NCBI GenBank assembly: GCA_022616075.1
Contig: JAKEFK010000211.1
Span: forward strand, 78,164-110,682
Reading direction: 5' to 3'
From: a bacterium
GTDB lineage: Bacteria; Acidobacteriota; HRBIN11; JAKEFK01
DNA length: 32,519 bases
Positions 1 to 8,488 of this stretch are shown here, in pieces. The notes below the pieces were generated by a model. The model was given only the letters and a program-made list of their open reading frames with translations. It ran no database searches and was not told the DNA's origin. A program made the translations under genes and the position numbers. Position 1 is the stretch's first letter. Every line of letters starts with the position of its first letter.

Positions 1-1013
1 CCAACGACATTTTCATGACCGACTCTGGCAAGACGCAGGCGCGCTTCCTGCACCCGCTCTTCGTTTTCGGCAACAAGAACAATCGGCGTCTTGAGCGGAA
101 TCAACGTACCGGCCCACGTAGCAAACTGGCCACCCAATCCAATATTGAGTGAACCTGGAATGTGTCCTGTTCCATATTGATCAGCCGAGCGTGTATCCAG
201 AATCACGGCGCGTTGATCACGAAATTGCAGGGCATCCGCCGGCGAGAGTTCTTTTAGTGACGGCAGCTCATCGAGCGGAATCGGCCCTTCGCGATTCAAC
301 TGGGCATCCTGACCGAAATAAGCCGGAGCCTCCGGCAAATCGGTCGTCATCATGTCTATGAATTCTTCGCGTGGCAACGGCCGCAACGCATAGTTGAACT
401 TCCGCTGCTCACCGATTGTTGAGCTGGTTTCACTCGAAATATTCCGCCCACACATGGAACCCGCGCCGTGCGCGGGAAACACTTTCACATCGTCAGGTAG
501 TGTCAGCAACTTTTGATGCAAAGAGTCATACAACATTCCGGCGAGTTGCTGCGGACTCATCGTAGCGCCCAACAAATCAGGGCGCCCGACATCACCGATG
601 AACATCGTATCACCTGTTAAAACTGCTACCGGGTTCTCAGACTCTTCCCGATCAAAAACCAGAACGCAAATGGATTCCGGTGTGTGCCCGGGAGTTTCCA
701 GGAATCTTAACTTCACCTTACCGAACCGGACTTCTTCTCCTTCCTGAACCGGAACATGTTCAAAACGAGCTTGCGCCTTTGAGCCAAAATAGATTCTTGC
801 GCCGGTCCGTCTGGCAAGCTCCCGATGTCCAGAAACAAAATCTGCGTGCAAATGAGTTTCGATCACATGCTTGATCGTAAGATTCTGGCGTGCGGCTTCC
901 TCTATATATTGATCCACATCACGTTGCGGATCTACAACAGCAGCCTCATCGTCGCTGCCAATCAAATAGGAAGCGTGAGCAAGGCACCCAAGATAAAATT
1001 GTTTGAAATACAT
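1..1013 (-). CDS. MBL-fold persulfide dioxygenase with rhodanese domain (partial, runs off the window)
   Basis: This is the first 337 codons of a gene that runs off the left edge. Residues 1-250 are a metallo-beta-lactamase fold of the ETHE1/persulfide dioxygenase type. The motif THLHADF (H54, H56, D58), H110 in PGHTPES, D135 in GDTMFIGD and H182 in PAHGAGS are visible; by family knowledge H54, H110 and D135 would hold the single iron. A rhodanese fold begins near residue 265 (VILDTRSADQYGTGHIPGS), but its active-site loop reads VLVAENEER where an active rhodanese has a cysteine, so this copy is probably inactive. CstB-like proteins have the same order: dioxygenase, pseudo-rhodanese, then an active rhodanese, which here would lie outside the window. 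The likely role is oxidation of persulfide sulfur in the cytosol. The start is ATG with no Shine-Dalgarno; a TATAAT lies 7 nt upstream. The family is secure, the substrate is inferred. Confidence 0.88.
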   Translation of the reverse strand, partial: MYFKQFYLGCLAHASYLIGSDDEAAVVDPQRDVDQYIEEAARQNLTIKHVIETHLHADFVSGHRELARRTGARIYFGSKAQARFEHVPVQEGEEVRFGKVKLRFLETPGHTPESICVLVFDREESENPVAVLTGDTMFIGDVGRPDLLGATMSPQQLAGMLYDSLHQKLLTLPDDVKVFPAHGAGSMCGRNISSETSSTIGEQRKFNYALRPLPREEFIDMMTTDLPEAPAYFGQDAQLNREGPIPLDELPSLKELSPADALQFRDQRAVILDTRSADQYGTGHIPGSLNIGLGGQFATWAGTLIPLKTPIVLVAENEERVQEARLRLARVGHENVV

Positions 1014-1020
1014 CAAAGCA

Positions 1021-1026
1021 ATTATA
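1021..1026 (-). promoter_or_regulatory. Candidate -10 box of a leaderless promoter
   Basis: A perfect TATAAT on the minus strand ends 7 nt before the ATG at 1013. The expected transcription start falls on the start codon, and no Shine-Dalgarno is present. No convincing -35 is visible. It lies just downstream of the kinase terminator hairpin, so a new transcript beginning here makes sense. Three other genes in this window share the geometry. Confidence 0.5.
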
Positions 1027-1031
1027 GCTGA

Positions 1032-1094
1032 AAAAAGTAGCGCTGGGCGTCCCGCCTGCGCTTCCACAGGCGAGACGCCTGTGCTACTTTTTTT
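1032..1094 (-). terminator. Palindromic repeat element (GTAGCGC family) acting as kinase terminator
   Basis: An inverted repeat has arms at 1032-1058 and 1067-1094. Its core words GTAGC, GGCGTC and CGCCTG recur at 20873, 23399 and 32487. On the minus strand the hairpin is followed by CTACTTTTTTC, a good U-run, so it should act as an intrinsic terminator for the kinase gene. The stop codon of that gene (1093-1095) overlaps the outer end of the arm. The plus strand also ends in seven T, so the structure is bidirectional in principle. Confidence 0.75.
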
Positions 1095-3477
1095 ATTGGT
1101 TGATAAGGGCGAGGTAGGCGGGATGATTGCGAATGTTTTCCAATTCCGGATCCCGTTTCATCCATTCGAAATCCCGGCGTCCGAGCTGGATCGATTTCGA
1201 GAGCCAGTGCACTGCTTCTTCCTTCTCATTCAACAAACTGAAAAGACAGGCGAGGTTGTACATCAGTACCGGGTCTTTCGGGCTCAGGTCGGCAGCGCGT
1301 TTTCCTTCTGCAATTGCTTCGGACTGCGCATCCAGCCATGCATAACTTGTCGCTAGAAAGATACGAGCTCTTGCTTCATTCGGAAAATCCTGAACATACT
1401 TGCGGCAGGACTCAATCGTCTTCTTACGGGTTTCAATCGCGATCTCGTGCATCCCCATATTTTCATAAGCCTGCGATAAATCAGCATACGCCGTGTAAAA
1501 ATCCGGAAGGAGTTCAATCGTTTTCCGGAATCGCTCAGCAGATTCCTCATACTGGTTCATCCGGTACAACAAGCGTCCCGAAATCCACGTAGCGAAGGGG
1601 TCATATGGATCGAGTTGCACCGCTTTTGAGCAGGCTTCTCTTGCATCTTCAATCATCCGTTTCAAGAAATAAGCAAGACCCAGGGCGGCATATGCCTGGG
1701 GTAAATTCTTTTCCAGAGCCAGCGCCCTGCCGGCATGAACGATCGATTGATCGGCCAGTGATTCAGGACCACCATAAAAACTCAGGCTGATCGCGTAAGC
1801 CTGCGCCAGACCCGCATGAGCCAGAGCATACTTGGGATCTGCTTGCACGGCCTGCAAAAAATAATCGATCGCGCCTTCTACACCTTCCTTGCTTAACCTG
1901 AAAATCATTTCACGGCCGCGTAGATAAGAATCATAGGCTTCGAGATTTTCCGTGTAACGTTTCGCAAATTCCTGTTTTTCTGATTTGGTTAAATGAACTT
2001 TCAGGGCCACTGCGATTTTTTGGGCAATCTCTGATTGGATTTCAAAAATATCTTGCAGGTCGCGGTCGTAACGCTCCGCCCACATCGAACTTGCCGTACG
2101 CGTCTCCACAAGTTGAGCTGAGATTCGCAACCGACTTCCCGCTTTTCGGATACTACCTTGCAAAATGTGAGTCACTTTCAATTCCGAAGCGATATCCTTG
2201 ATGTGAATCTCCTGGTCCTTGTAGGGAACAACTTGAGTTCGCGGCCTGACTTCCCAGCCTTTCAGTTTGGAAAGCTCCGTAATAATGTCTTCAGTCATTC
2301 CGGCCCGGAAATAATCACTCTCCCTTTCTTCGCTGAGGTTTTCGAAATATAAAACAGCAATCGAAATAGCGGGGCGCGCAATGGAAGTCACCGGGCGGGC
2401 GAAATCGATCGATTTCCCTTTCTCTAGTAGTGTGAGATCTGCTACTAATTCTTTAGCAGAAGGATAACGTAACGCTGGATCTCGCTGCAGACAGCGGGCT
2501 ATTATTTTTTGCAATGAAGAAGGAATTTGCGGGTTCAGCGAGGAAGGGGGAGCTGGATTGCAGTTCAAGATGTTTTGCAGAGTGGCGCCCGGATTCTCAC
2601 CCGTAAAAGGTGCGCGGCCGGTCGCCATTTCATAAAGCAAAGAACCAGCTGAGAAAAGGTCGCTGCGTGCGTCCAGGAATTTTCCTTCGATTTGTTCCGG
2701 ACTCATGTAAGGAATGGTTCCGACAACAGCATCGGTGGAAGATGTGTAGTCATCCTCAAGGCGCGTTTCGAGAAATTTTGCAAGACCAAAATCGAGAATC
2801 TTCAGCTGATCCAACTTCCGGATTTGAATGTTTTCCGGTTTCAAATCGCGATGCAGAATCCCGCGCTCATGTGCCTCCGATAGAGCGTCTGCCAGCTGAA
2901 TTCCGAGCCGGATGATGCGTTCCAGATCCAGAGGTTGTTCCCTGAGCTCTTCCTTCAGAGAATGCCCTTCAACGTACTCCATGGCAATGAAGTCTGTACC
3001 GCCGTCTTCACCTACTTCGTAAATCGTAGCAATTCCGGGATGGCTCAGAACTGCAGCCGCGCGAGCTTCGCGCAAGAAACGTTTCTTCCTTTCCTGGTTT
3101 GCCCCTTCAGGACGGATTAATTTGATTGCAGCGGAACGGCCAAGTTTTGTATCCTCGGCAAGAAAGACTTCTCCCATGCCGCCAATTCCAAGACGTCTCA
3201 TTAATCTGTAATGAGACACGCTCTGCCGGTGAAAATCTTTATCGTGGAACATCTCGTCTTCAATTTGTTGATCGATTCGCATTTTCACCGAAGCGGGAAG
3301 AGAATATACCGGCAAGCTCAACGGAAGTTTATGGAGCGTTTCCTGAATATTTTTCAGCTCTGTTGTGCAAGTATCACAACCGGATTCCAGATGGGCAAGG
3401 ACTCTGAGGCGCACCTCTTCCGGTTGCTCATCGAGAGCGTACCCGATCAACAAATCTGAAAACTGATCGTGAGCCAT
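1093..3477 (-). CDS. Ser/Thr protein kinase with zinc-finger N-terminus and TPR tail
   Basis: A 794-residue protein with four parts. Residues 20-40 carry an anti-sigma-like zinc motif (H29, C34, C37). Residues 90-350 are a Hanks-type kinase: glycine loop GIGGMGEV (97-104), K119, HRD at 209-211, DFG at 229-231 and the APE-like SPEQ near 259. All catalytic residues are present, so it should be active. Residues 370-495 resemble the TolB/FlgO-like region often found between regulatory domains and TPRs (SIAVLYFENL, YFRAGMTEDI, LQGSIRKAG). The remainder to 794 is a series of TPR repeats. No membrane segment is visible, so it should be cytosolic, with the TPRs as partner-binding surface. The ATG start has AAGGAAG rather far upstream (about 15 nt). 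A terminator hairpin overlaps the stop. The phosphorylation target is unknown. Confidence 0.93.
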   Translation of the reverse strand: MAHDQFSDLLIGYALDEQPEEVRLRVLAHLESGCDTCTTELKNIQETLHKLPLSLPVYSLPASVKMRIDQQIEDEMFHDKDFHRQSVSHYRLMRRLGIGGMGEVFLAEDTKLGRSAAIKLIRPEGANQERKKRFLREARAAAVLSHPGIATIYEVGEDGGTDFIAMEYVEGHSLKEELREQPLDLERIIRLGIQLADALSEAHERGILHRDLKPENIQIRKLDQLKILDFGLAKFLETRLEDDYTSSTDAVVGTIPYMSPEQIEGKFLDARSDLFSAGSLLYEMATGRAPFTGENPGATLQNILNCNPAPPSSLNPQIPSSLQKIIARCLQRDPALRYPSAKELVADLTLLEKGKSIDFARPVTSIARPAISIAVLYFENLSEERESDYFRAGMTEDIITELSKLKGWEVRPRTQVVPYKDQEIHIKDIASELKVTHILQGSIRKAGSRLRISAQLVETRTASSMWAERYDRDLQDIFEIQSEIAQKIAVALKVHLTKSEKQEFAKRYTENLEAYDSYLRGREMIFRLSKEGVEGAIDYFLQAVQADPKYALAHAGLAQAYAISLSFYGGPESLADQSIVHAGRALALEKNLPQAYAALGLAYFLKRMIEDAREACSKAVQLDPYDPFATWISGRLLYRMNQYEESAERFRKTIELLPDFYTAYADLSQAYENMGMHEIAIETRKKTIESCRKYVQDFPNEARARIFLATSYAWLDAQSEAIAEGKRAADLSPKDPVLMYNLACLFSLLNEKEEAVHWLSKSIQLGRRDFEWMKRDPELENIRNHPAYLALINQ

Positions 3478-3536
3478 GGTTATAGTGAATTCTTCCTTAT
3501 CTAATGGTATACGTTTAAACTCTCAGGAATAGATTA

Positions 3537-4028
3537 TTGTACATGAACACTGAACAGAAGACCGTCGAGATTACCAAAACCCGGGATCAGCTCGATCAAC
3601 TTGCCTGGCTCCTGGACAACTGTTTTAAGATTCCCGGCACAAAATGGCGATTTGGACTGGAAGCGGTGCTCGGTTTGGTGCCAGGGGCCGGCGATATCAT
3701 AAGCGGGCTTTTGGGACTCTTCTTGCTCATACGCGCTTTTCAGTTCAGGCTTCCAAAAATCGTAATCGTGAGAATGCTTGTTAATAGTTTGCTGGACTTC
3801 GCAATTGGCGCGATCCCTTTTGTAGGTGACGCGTTTGACTTCGTCTACAAGGCGAACACCCGGAACATGAAACTATTTCATCAATACGCCGAGACCCCTT
3901 TGAAAAGCACGAACAGGCACTGGATTTTCATCGGCGGTCTGGTTGCCGCATTTCTTGGGATGGCTTTTGCCGTTCTTGTCGTTATGATCTGGGCGATTTC
4001 CCGTTTATTTGGTGGTGCTCAGGGGTAG
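3537..4028 (+). CDS. DUF4112 family membrane protein
   Basis: The 163-residue product matches DUF4112 along its length: LDNCFKIPGTKWRFGLEAVL, then LVPGAGDIISG with a hydrophobic stretch, then AIGAIPFVGDAFDFVYKAN, the two glycine/proline/aspartate motifs typical of the family. A C-terminal hydrophobic segment (about residues 128-155) looks like a transmembrane helix. Family function is unknown. The start is uncertain: TTG at 3537 is 8 nt from an AGGA at 3525-3528, while ATG at 3543 is 14 nt away and removes only two residues. The gene is divergent from the large kinase, and its last 24 bases overlap the 3' end of the convergent hydrolase gene. Confidence 0.85.
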   Translation: MYMNTEQKTVEITKTRDQLDQLAWLLDNCFKIPGTKWRFGLEAVLGLVPGAGDIISGLLGLFLLIRAFQFRLPKIVIVRMLVNSLLDFAIGAIPFVGDAFDFVYKANTRNMKLFHQYAETPLKSTNRHWIFIGGLVAAFLGMAFAVLVVMIWAISRLFGGAQG

Positions 4029-4607
4029 CGAATCGAGCCACTGACTGATTTCATTCGCCACAGAGGAAGGAGGAAAGAGGTGTCCGGCTCCCTTTAACAT
4101 AAATGGTTTCCCTGAACTGAGACATTTACGGATTTTTGCGCCGGAGCCATGAGTTATCTCATCATTCTCCGCCTGAATCAAGAAAACAGGCCGGCCTGAA
4201 GCAGCCTTAAGAAATGAGCAAATGTCCGGAGAACCTGGAACGATCAAAATCAAACCTCTCACTTTTGAGCTGGAAGCAAACCATTGCGCCGCTGAAACTG
4301 CGCCCATGCTGGCACCTATTGCAATCACCGGCACTTTTTCAAGCTCCGGATTTTTGCGAAGCGACAAAAGTGCATTCTCTGCCGCTTCCAAGATATTCCC
4401 GGATGAGGGAGCTGTGAAGCCGGCTACGGCATAACCGTTTGGGTTTAGTGATTCCCCCCAGAGTTTTACTGCGTCCCCTTTTTCTACGTAACGATGGAAG
4501 TAAAGAAGGAGAGCTTTCGGCGGATCGGATGGCATTGCAAGAAAACCTTGCATGTCTGCCCCACCGTGCTGAAAAGTAAATGTTGAGAGGATCAACAGCA
4601 GAATCAT
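4005..4607 (-). CDS. Small alpha/beta hydrolase, probably exported
   Basis: The 200-residue product has a hydrophobic N-terminus (MILLLILSTFTF), probably a short signal peptide. The nucleophile elbow GASMGA places Ser100. D149 (AENDEIT) and H176 (GAGHLF) complete a catalytic triad in the expected order and spacing for a small dienelactone-hydrolase-like alpha/beta hydrolase. The fold is confident, the substrate is not; an ester or acyl bond is the general expectation. It lies 21 bp after the small gene ending at 4629 and may be co-transcribed with it, but it also has its own TATAAT 9 nt before the ATG and no Shine-Dalgarno. The 3' end overlaps the convergent DUF4112 gene by 24 bp. Confidence 0.8.
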   Translation of the reverse strand: MILLLILSTFTFQHGGADMQGFLAMPSDPPKALLLYFHRYVEKGDAVKLWGESLNPNGYAVAGFTAPSSGNILEAAENALLSLRKNPELEKVPVIAIGASMGAVSAAQWFASSSKVRGLILIVPGSPDICSFLKAASGRPVFLIQAENDEITHGSGAKIRKCLSSGKPFMLKGAGHLFPPSSVANEISQWLDSLPLSTTK

Positions 4608-4616
4608 TCTGCCAAC

Positions 4617-4622
4617 ATTATA
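4617..4622 (-). promoter_or_regulatory. Candidate -10 box of a leaderless promoter
   Basis: A perfect TATAAT on the minus strand lies 9 nt before the ATG at 4607. TTGAAG occurs 15 nt further upstream, a weak and closely spaced -35. The predicted start of transcription is within 1-3 nt of the ATG. The box sits in the 21-bp gap after the upstream small gene. Confidence 0.45.
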
Positions 4623-4628
4623 CCTGTC

Positions 4629-4835
4629 TCACGCAACCTTCAATCCGAGCTCACGCGCTTTTGAAAGCAGAAACCTGTACTCTTTTCCCCGGAATTTGTA
4701 GTAAGCGGAATCCAGCAGAACCGTTTCCAATTCAAAGGATCCCGGCGAAATAACATCTACAACTTCACCGGAGTTCAGATCCCGAAGTTTCGGATCTTCA
4801 TATCGCCTTGGCTCAAGTTTTTGATCCCCAAACAT
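4629..4835 (-). CDS. Small conserved-looking protein of unknown function (68 aa)
   Basis: I do not recognise this protein. It is 68 residues, charged and soluble, rich in Lys, Arg, Glu and Asp, with no signal peptide, metal motif or membrane segment. It has a short central beta-like stretch (GEVVDVISPGSFELETVLLD) and an aromatic patch (YYKFRGKEYRF). It is believable as a gene because GAGAGG lies 8-9 nt before its ATG on the minus strand and because it sits 21 bp ahead of the hydrolase gene in the same direction. The stop-to-start spacing suggests a two-gene transcript. Confidence 0.6.
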   Translation of the reverse strand: MFGDQKLEPRRYEDPKLRDLNSGEVVDVISPGSFELETVLLDSAYYKFRGKEYRFLLSKARELGLKVA

Positions 4836-4980
4836 CTTTTTTAACCTCTCTACCTATATATAATCGGATGAGCTCAGAAAAAGTTGTCATGGCAACCTCA
4901 ATAAGTTTGTCGTAGAAACCTTCAAATCCCTTTCATACATCCTCGAGAACGTTGACGGGTTTATTCTCGTATGGAGTATT

Positions 4981-4989
4981 TGTTATGAT
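4981..4989 (+). promoter_or_regulatory. Candidate extended -10 promoter for the membrane kinase gene
   Basis: TGTTATGAT fits the extended -10 pattern TGnTATnAT. Transcription would start near 4996 and give a leader of about 24 nt with GGAG at 5013-5016. A TTGACG at 4952 is too far away (26 nt) to be its -35. The rest of the 184-bp gap before this gene shows no other clear signal. Confidence 0.35.
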
Positions 4990-5019
4990 TAAGGCACCAA
5001 TTCGTGTCTCTCGGAGCTC

Positions 5020-6285
5020 ATGGCGCTAAAAGACAAGTTACCTGAACTTCCCAGCCTGAAGAATCGAGGCGGATTCTTCTGGCTGATCGTCGCTGTCTTC
5101 GGGATGGCTTTTCTCAGCTCCAATAAAGACGTTCTGATTGCTGCAATCGTTTTTGGATCGATCACTTCCTGGATCTTTCTTCCAATGTGGATGAGACACA
5201 AAAAGCAACTTGCACAGACTGCCGCGCAAAAGAGTCCCGAAGAGGAAGGTAAGATGAAAAAGCTGGAAGAGAGACTGCAGAATCTGGAAGCCTTGATATG
5301 CCGGCTCGATTCGGAAATGAACTATCAACTGGAGAGGTCATTGAGTCTGGGCAGGATTGTAACGAATCCGGATGCTGCAGGAGTCAGCCAGATGCCCACT
5401 ACCTTTATGAATGTTGCCACAGCCCTGGAAGGACGTTATCAAATCCTGAAAGAGCTTGGTCGCGGGGGAATGGGCATTGTGTTCCATGCATATGATAAAG
5501 AGCTCAGAGAACAGGTGGCGATCAAAATCCTCTCACCCTTACTGAGTAACGATCAAGACGCATTGCAAAGATTAAAAAGAGAAGTATCTGCGGCGCGGCG
5601 GATTACGCATTCGAACATCATTCGCATTCATGACATTTCCGAAATCAATGGACTCACATTCATTTCGATGGAATATTTTCACGGCACGAGTTTGAAAGAC
5701 TATATAAAAAGGAATGGCGCACTATCGATGATGCAAGGTTTCAACATCGCTGCTCAAGTTTGCGATGGACTGGAGGCCGCGCATCGTGAAGGTGTGATTC
5801 ACAGGGATCTTAAATCTCAAAACATTATTCTGGATCAGACAAACCGCATCAAAATCATTGATTTTGGGCTAGCAAGAACCGCACACATGGAAGGCATGAC
5901 GGCGACAGGTCTCATTATGGGAACTCCCGAATACATGGCGCCGGAACAGGTATCCGGCAAGAAAATTGATGAGCGCGCCGATATCTACTCACTCGGAATC
6001 ATTTTGTATGAAATTTTTACGGGTCGCGTTCCTTTCACAGGAGATTCAGCGATCGCAGTTGGCTTTATGCAACTGAAGGAAGAGCCGGAGCTTCCAACGA
6101 AAGTGAATCCCGGAATCTCTACAGAAATTGAAAGGATTATTTGCAAAGCACTGGAGAAAGACCCCATTCACCGTTATCGCACGATCACGGAATTAAAAAA
6201 AGATTTGGAAGCAGCAGTGCTGCAACCGCAAGACATATCCAGGACAGCCCCTCAAAGGGTACAGGTGGAGCAGGTCAAATCCTGA
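5020..6285 (+). CDS. Membrane-anchored Ser/Thr protein kinase with PspB-like N-terminus
   Basis: A 421-residue protein. Two hydrophobic segments (about 19-33 and 37-56) are followed by a basic stretch (MRHKKQ) and a coiled coil at about 72-105 containing KLEERLQNLEALICRLDSE. This layout, including PMWMRHKK just after the membrane helix, resembles PspB of the phage-shock system, although PspB has only one helix. Residues 140-395 are a Hanks-type kinase: GRGGMG (148-152), K169, HRD at 261-263, DFG at 281-283 and GTPEYMAPEQ near 301-310. The catalytic loop reads HRDLKSQN instead of the usual HRDLKPEN; the essential Asp and Asn are kept. The kinase should face the cytosol. The ATG at 5020 has GGAG only 3 nt upstream, so the ribosome site is weak. 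The kinase call is certain, the PspB relation is inferred from pattern. Confidence 0.92.
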   Translation: MALKDKLPELPSLKNRGGFFWLIVAVFGMAFLSSNKDVLIAAIVFGSITSWIFLPMWMRHKKQLAQTAAQKSPEEEGKMKKLEERLQNLEALICRLDSEMNYQLERSLSLGRIVTNPDAAGVSQMPTTFMNVATALEGRYQILKELGRGGMGIVFHAYDKELREQVAIKILSPLLSNDQDALQRLKREVSAARRITHSNIIRIHDISEINGLTFISMEYFHGTSLKDYIKRNGALSMMQGFNIAAQVCDGLEAAHREGVIHRDLKSQNIILDQTNRIKIIDFGLARTAHMEGMTATGLIMGTPEYMAPEQVSGKKIDERADIYSLGIILYEIFTGRVPFTGDSAIAVGFMQLKEEPELPTKVNPGISTEIERIICKALEKDPIHRYRTITELKKDLEAAVLQPQDISRTAPQRVQVEQVKS

Positions 6286-6404
6286 CCCTGGCCACTAACA
6301 TTTTTTGTCATCAGGATCTGAATCCGCCCCGTAAGTGATTGATACTTCTAGCCCTTAGATATGGCAGCATAATTGCACAACAAAAATTGGAGGTGTAGGG
6401 AACA

Positions 6405-8474
6405 ATGAAAAAACAGACGACGATTACTCTCTTCTTCCTTTTCTTTTGTCTCATGCAGTGTTACGCAGCTACCTATTACGTCTCCGTATCGGGAAATGAT
6501 TCCAACCCTGGAACCCTGCCTCTTCCGTTTCGAACCATTCAAAAAGGTGCGGACGTTGCGAACGCGGGAGATACCGTTATTGTAACCGCCGGAACCTATG
6601 TGGGGGCGAAATTCTCAAAATCCGGGACCATATCTGCGCCGATTCGTTTTATCGGACAACCCGGGGCCATTGTAAATGCAAAGGGTTCATTGAACACCAA
6701 CAACGACAATCTTTGGATCCGCAATGCGAGCTATGTTCACATAGAAGGATTTGAAGTGCATTCCGCTTTGCGTTCAGGCATTGCTGTTCAAGGAGAACCT
6801 AGCCCGGAAGTTCATGGAATTGTGATCCGGAATAATTACTGCCACAACAATTCACGCTGGGGAATTTTCACGGGTTACGCCGAAGGAATTCTAATTGAAA
6901 ACAATGAAACCTCCTTCAGCGCAATCGAACATGGAATCTATGTTTCCAATAGCGCGGATAATCCCGTCATCATTGGCAACAAAGCGCATCACAACAACGC
7001 TTCGGGAATTCAGATCAATGCCGATCCGGCACTGGCAGGCGATGGAATCATCTCCAACGCATTGATTGATTCCAACATCATTTATGAAAACGGAGCTGCC
7101 GGCGGAGCGGCCATCAATCTGGCATCCGTGATCAATTCTGTTGTTCAGAATAATTTGCTTTACAAGAACGTTGCGGGTGGAATTGCCGGCTGGGATGATG
7201 GAGAGGGAAGCAATCAGTTCGGCACACATCACAACAAAATCTACAACAATACAATCGTGCAACCTTCGAACGGCAGATTTGTCATTTCTTTACTAAACGG
7301 TTCCACCAACAATGAGATCAAAAACAATATTCTTATTCATCTGGGAACTCGCGGTTCCATCAATGTCGATTCGGAAAGTGAACCGGGATTGGATTCCAAT
7401 CGCAATGCGGTGGTGAATGTTTTTTCCTACAACGATGGCGCAAGTTTCGTAAGTCTTGCAACCTGGCAATCGCGCGGGCATGATTTGAATTCGTTCATTT
7501 CAAACACAACTGCGCTTTTTGTGAATGCTTCTGTGGACGATTACCACCTGAAGGCAGGTTCACCGGCAATCGACTCCGGTTTTCTGCTCGCCCAGGTTAC
7601 GGACGACCTGGAAGGGAATCCGCGTCCCGCAGGCAGCACGCATGACATCGGCGCATACGAATCAGGATCGGGATGCGTCGATACTGAGCCGCCATCGACT
7701 TCGATCACTTCTCCTGGCAATGGCGCCACAGTCAGCGGAACGATTACGATTTCGGCGAACGCATCGGATGATTGTTCGGTGAATCGCGTAGAATTTTTTG
7801 TCGATGGGAATCTGATCGGTACTGACACAGGCTCACCCTACAGCACAAGCTGGAATACAACCACGGTGGCAAATGGAAGTCACAGCCTGACAACGATCGC
7901 ATATGACAATGCAAGTCATAGCGCATCATCTTCGCCGGTCAATGTCAACGTAAACAATGCCTCGGTCTCCTTCTCCGATGACTTCGAAGATGGAAACGCC
8001 GCAGGCTGGACGCTCACCGGTGGGACATGGTCCGTTGTGAATGGCGATCTGACCGGCACAACGAAGGACGGCAGGGCCATATCACCCAATTTCGGCGGTT
8101 GCACTAACTGCACGATCGAAACAGATGTCAGAATTCAAACAGCCTCAGGACGCGCCTCTGTTTTCGGATGGTACCAGAGCAGCTCGACTAACGTGGAGCT
8201 TCAAATTCAGGATGACAAAAACCGCTACATTCTGAAACAGGTTTCCGGAGGCACAACCGTTGCTCAACTAACCGTTTCGAGAACGATCGCCACAAACACG
8301 TATTACCACATTAAGATGCAGTTTGATGGAAGCAACTTCAGGGTATATGTGGATGGTGTTTTGATCATCACGCTCGCGCCCGCAACTACGCCGTCCGGTA
8401 TTGTGGGCTTTAGAACGTGGTCACCGAATAACAAAATAAAGACCTGCAGCTTTAAAGGCATCGTCGTCTACTAA
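6405..8474 (+). CDS. Secreted right-handed beta-helix protein with Ig-like and LamG-like modules
   Basis: The 689-residue product has a signal peptide (residues 1-21, cleavage after CYA). Residues 23-400 form a right-handed parallel beta-helix: it opens with YYVSVSGNDSNPGT and FRTIQKGADVANAGDTV (DUF1565-type) and continues through many N-N-x-I rungs. The motif AGSPAIDSG followed by DIGAYESG ends it, as in choice-of-anchor Q proteins. About 429-518 is a bacterial Ig-like domain (VEFFVDGNLIGTD). About 521-689 is a concanavalin/LamG-like jelly roll starting at FSDDFEDGNAAGW. Such proteins usually bind or cleave polysaccharide outside the cell; no catalytic residues can be assigned by eye. GGAGG precedes the ATG by about 12 nt, with AGGG closer. 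A strong terminator follows, so it is probably transcribed alone. Confidence 0.88.
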   Translation: MKKQTTITLFFLFFCLMQCYAATYYVSVSGNDSNPGTLPLPFRTIQKGADVANAGDTVIVTAGTYVGAKFSKSGTISAPIRFIGQPGAIVNAKGSLNTNNDNLWIRNASYVHIEGFEVHSALRSGIAVQGEPSPEVHGIVIRNNYCHNNSRWGIFTGYAEGILIENNETSFSAIEHGIYVSNSADNPVIIGNKAHHNNASGIQINADPALAGDGIISNALIDSNIIYENGAAGGAAINLASVINSVVQNNLLYKNVAGGIAGWDDGEGSNQFGTHHNKIYNNTIVQPSNGRFVISLLNGSTNNEIKNNILIHLGTRGSINVDSESEPGLDSNRNAVVNVFSYNDGASFVSLATWQSRGHDLNSFISNTTALFVNASVDDYHLKAGSPAIDSGFLLAQVTDDLEGNPRPAGSTHDIGAYESGSGCVDTEPPSTSITSPGNGATVSGTITISANASDDCSVNRVEFFVDGNLIGTDTGSPYSTSWNTTTVANGSHSLTTIAYDNASHSASSSPVNVNVNNASVSFSDDFEDGNAAGWTLTGGTWSVVNGDLTGTTKDGRAISPNFGGCTNCTIETDVRIQTASGRASVFGWYQSSSTNVELQIQDDKNRYILKQVSGGTTVAQLTVSRTIATNTYYHIKMQFDGSNFRVYVDGVLIITLAPATTPSGIVGFRTWSPNNKIKTCSFKGIVVY

Positions 8475-8488
8475 TCAAATCCCCTGTG

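Noticed and set aside
1032-1094. Repeated words suggesting a CRISPR array
   Set aside because: The repeats are palindromic pairs scattered one per gap, without regular spacers or cas genes.
1314-1592. Several open frames on the plus strand inside the large kinase gene
   Set aside because: They are composition-driven shadows of the minus-strand coding sequence with no recognisable domain.
6286-6404. Promoter TTGATA plus CATAAT before the beta-helix gene
   Set aside because: The spacing is 23 nt, too long for a normal sigma-70 promoter.
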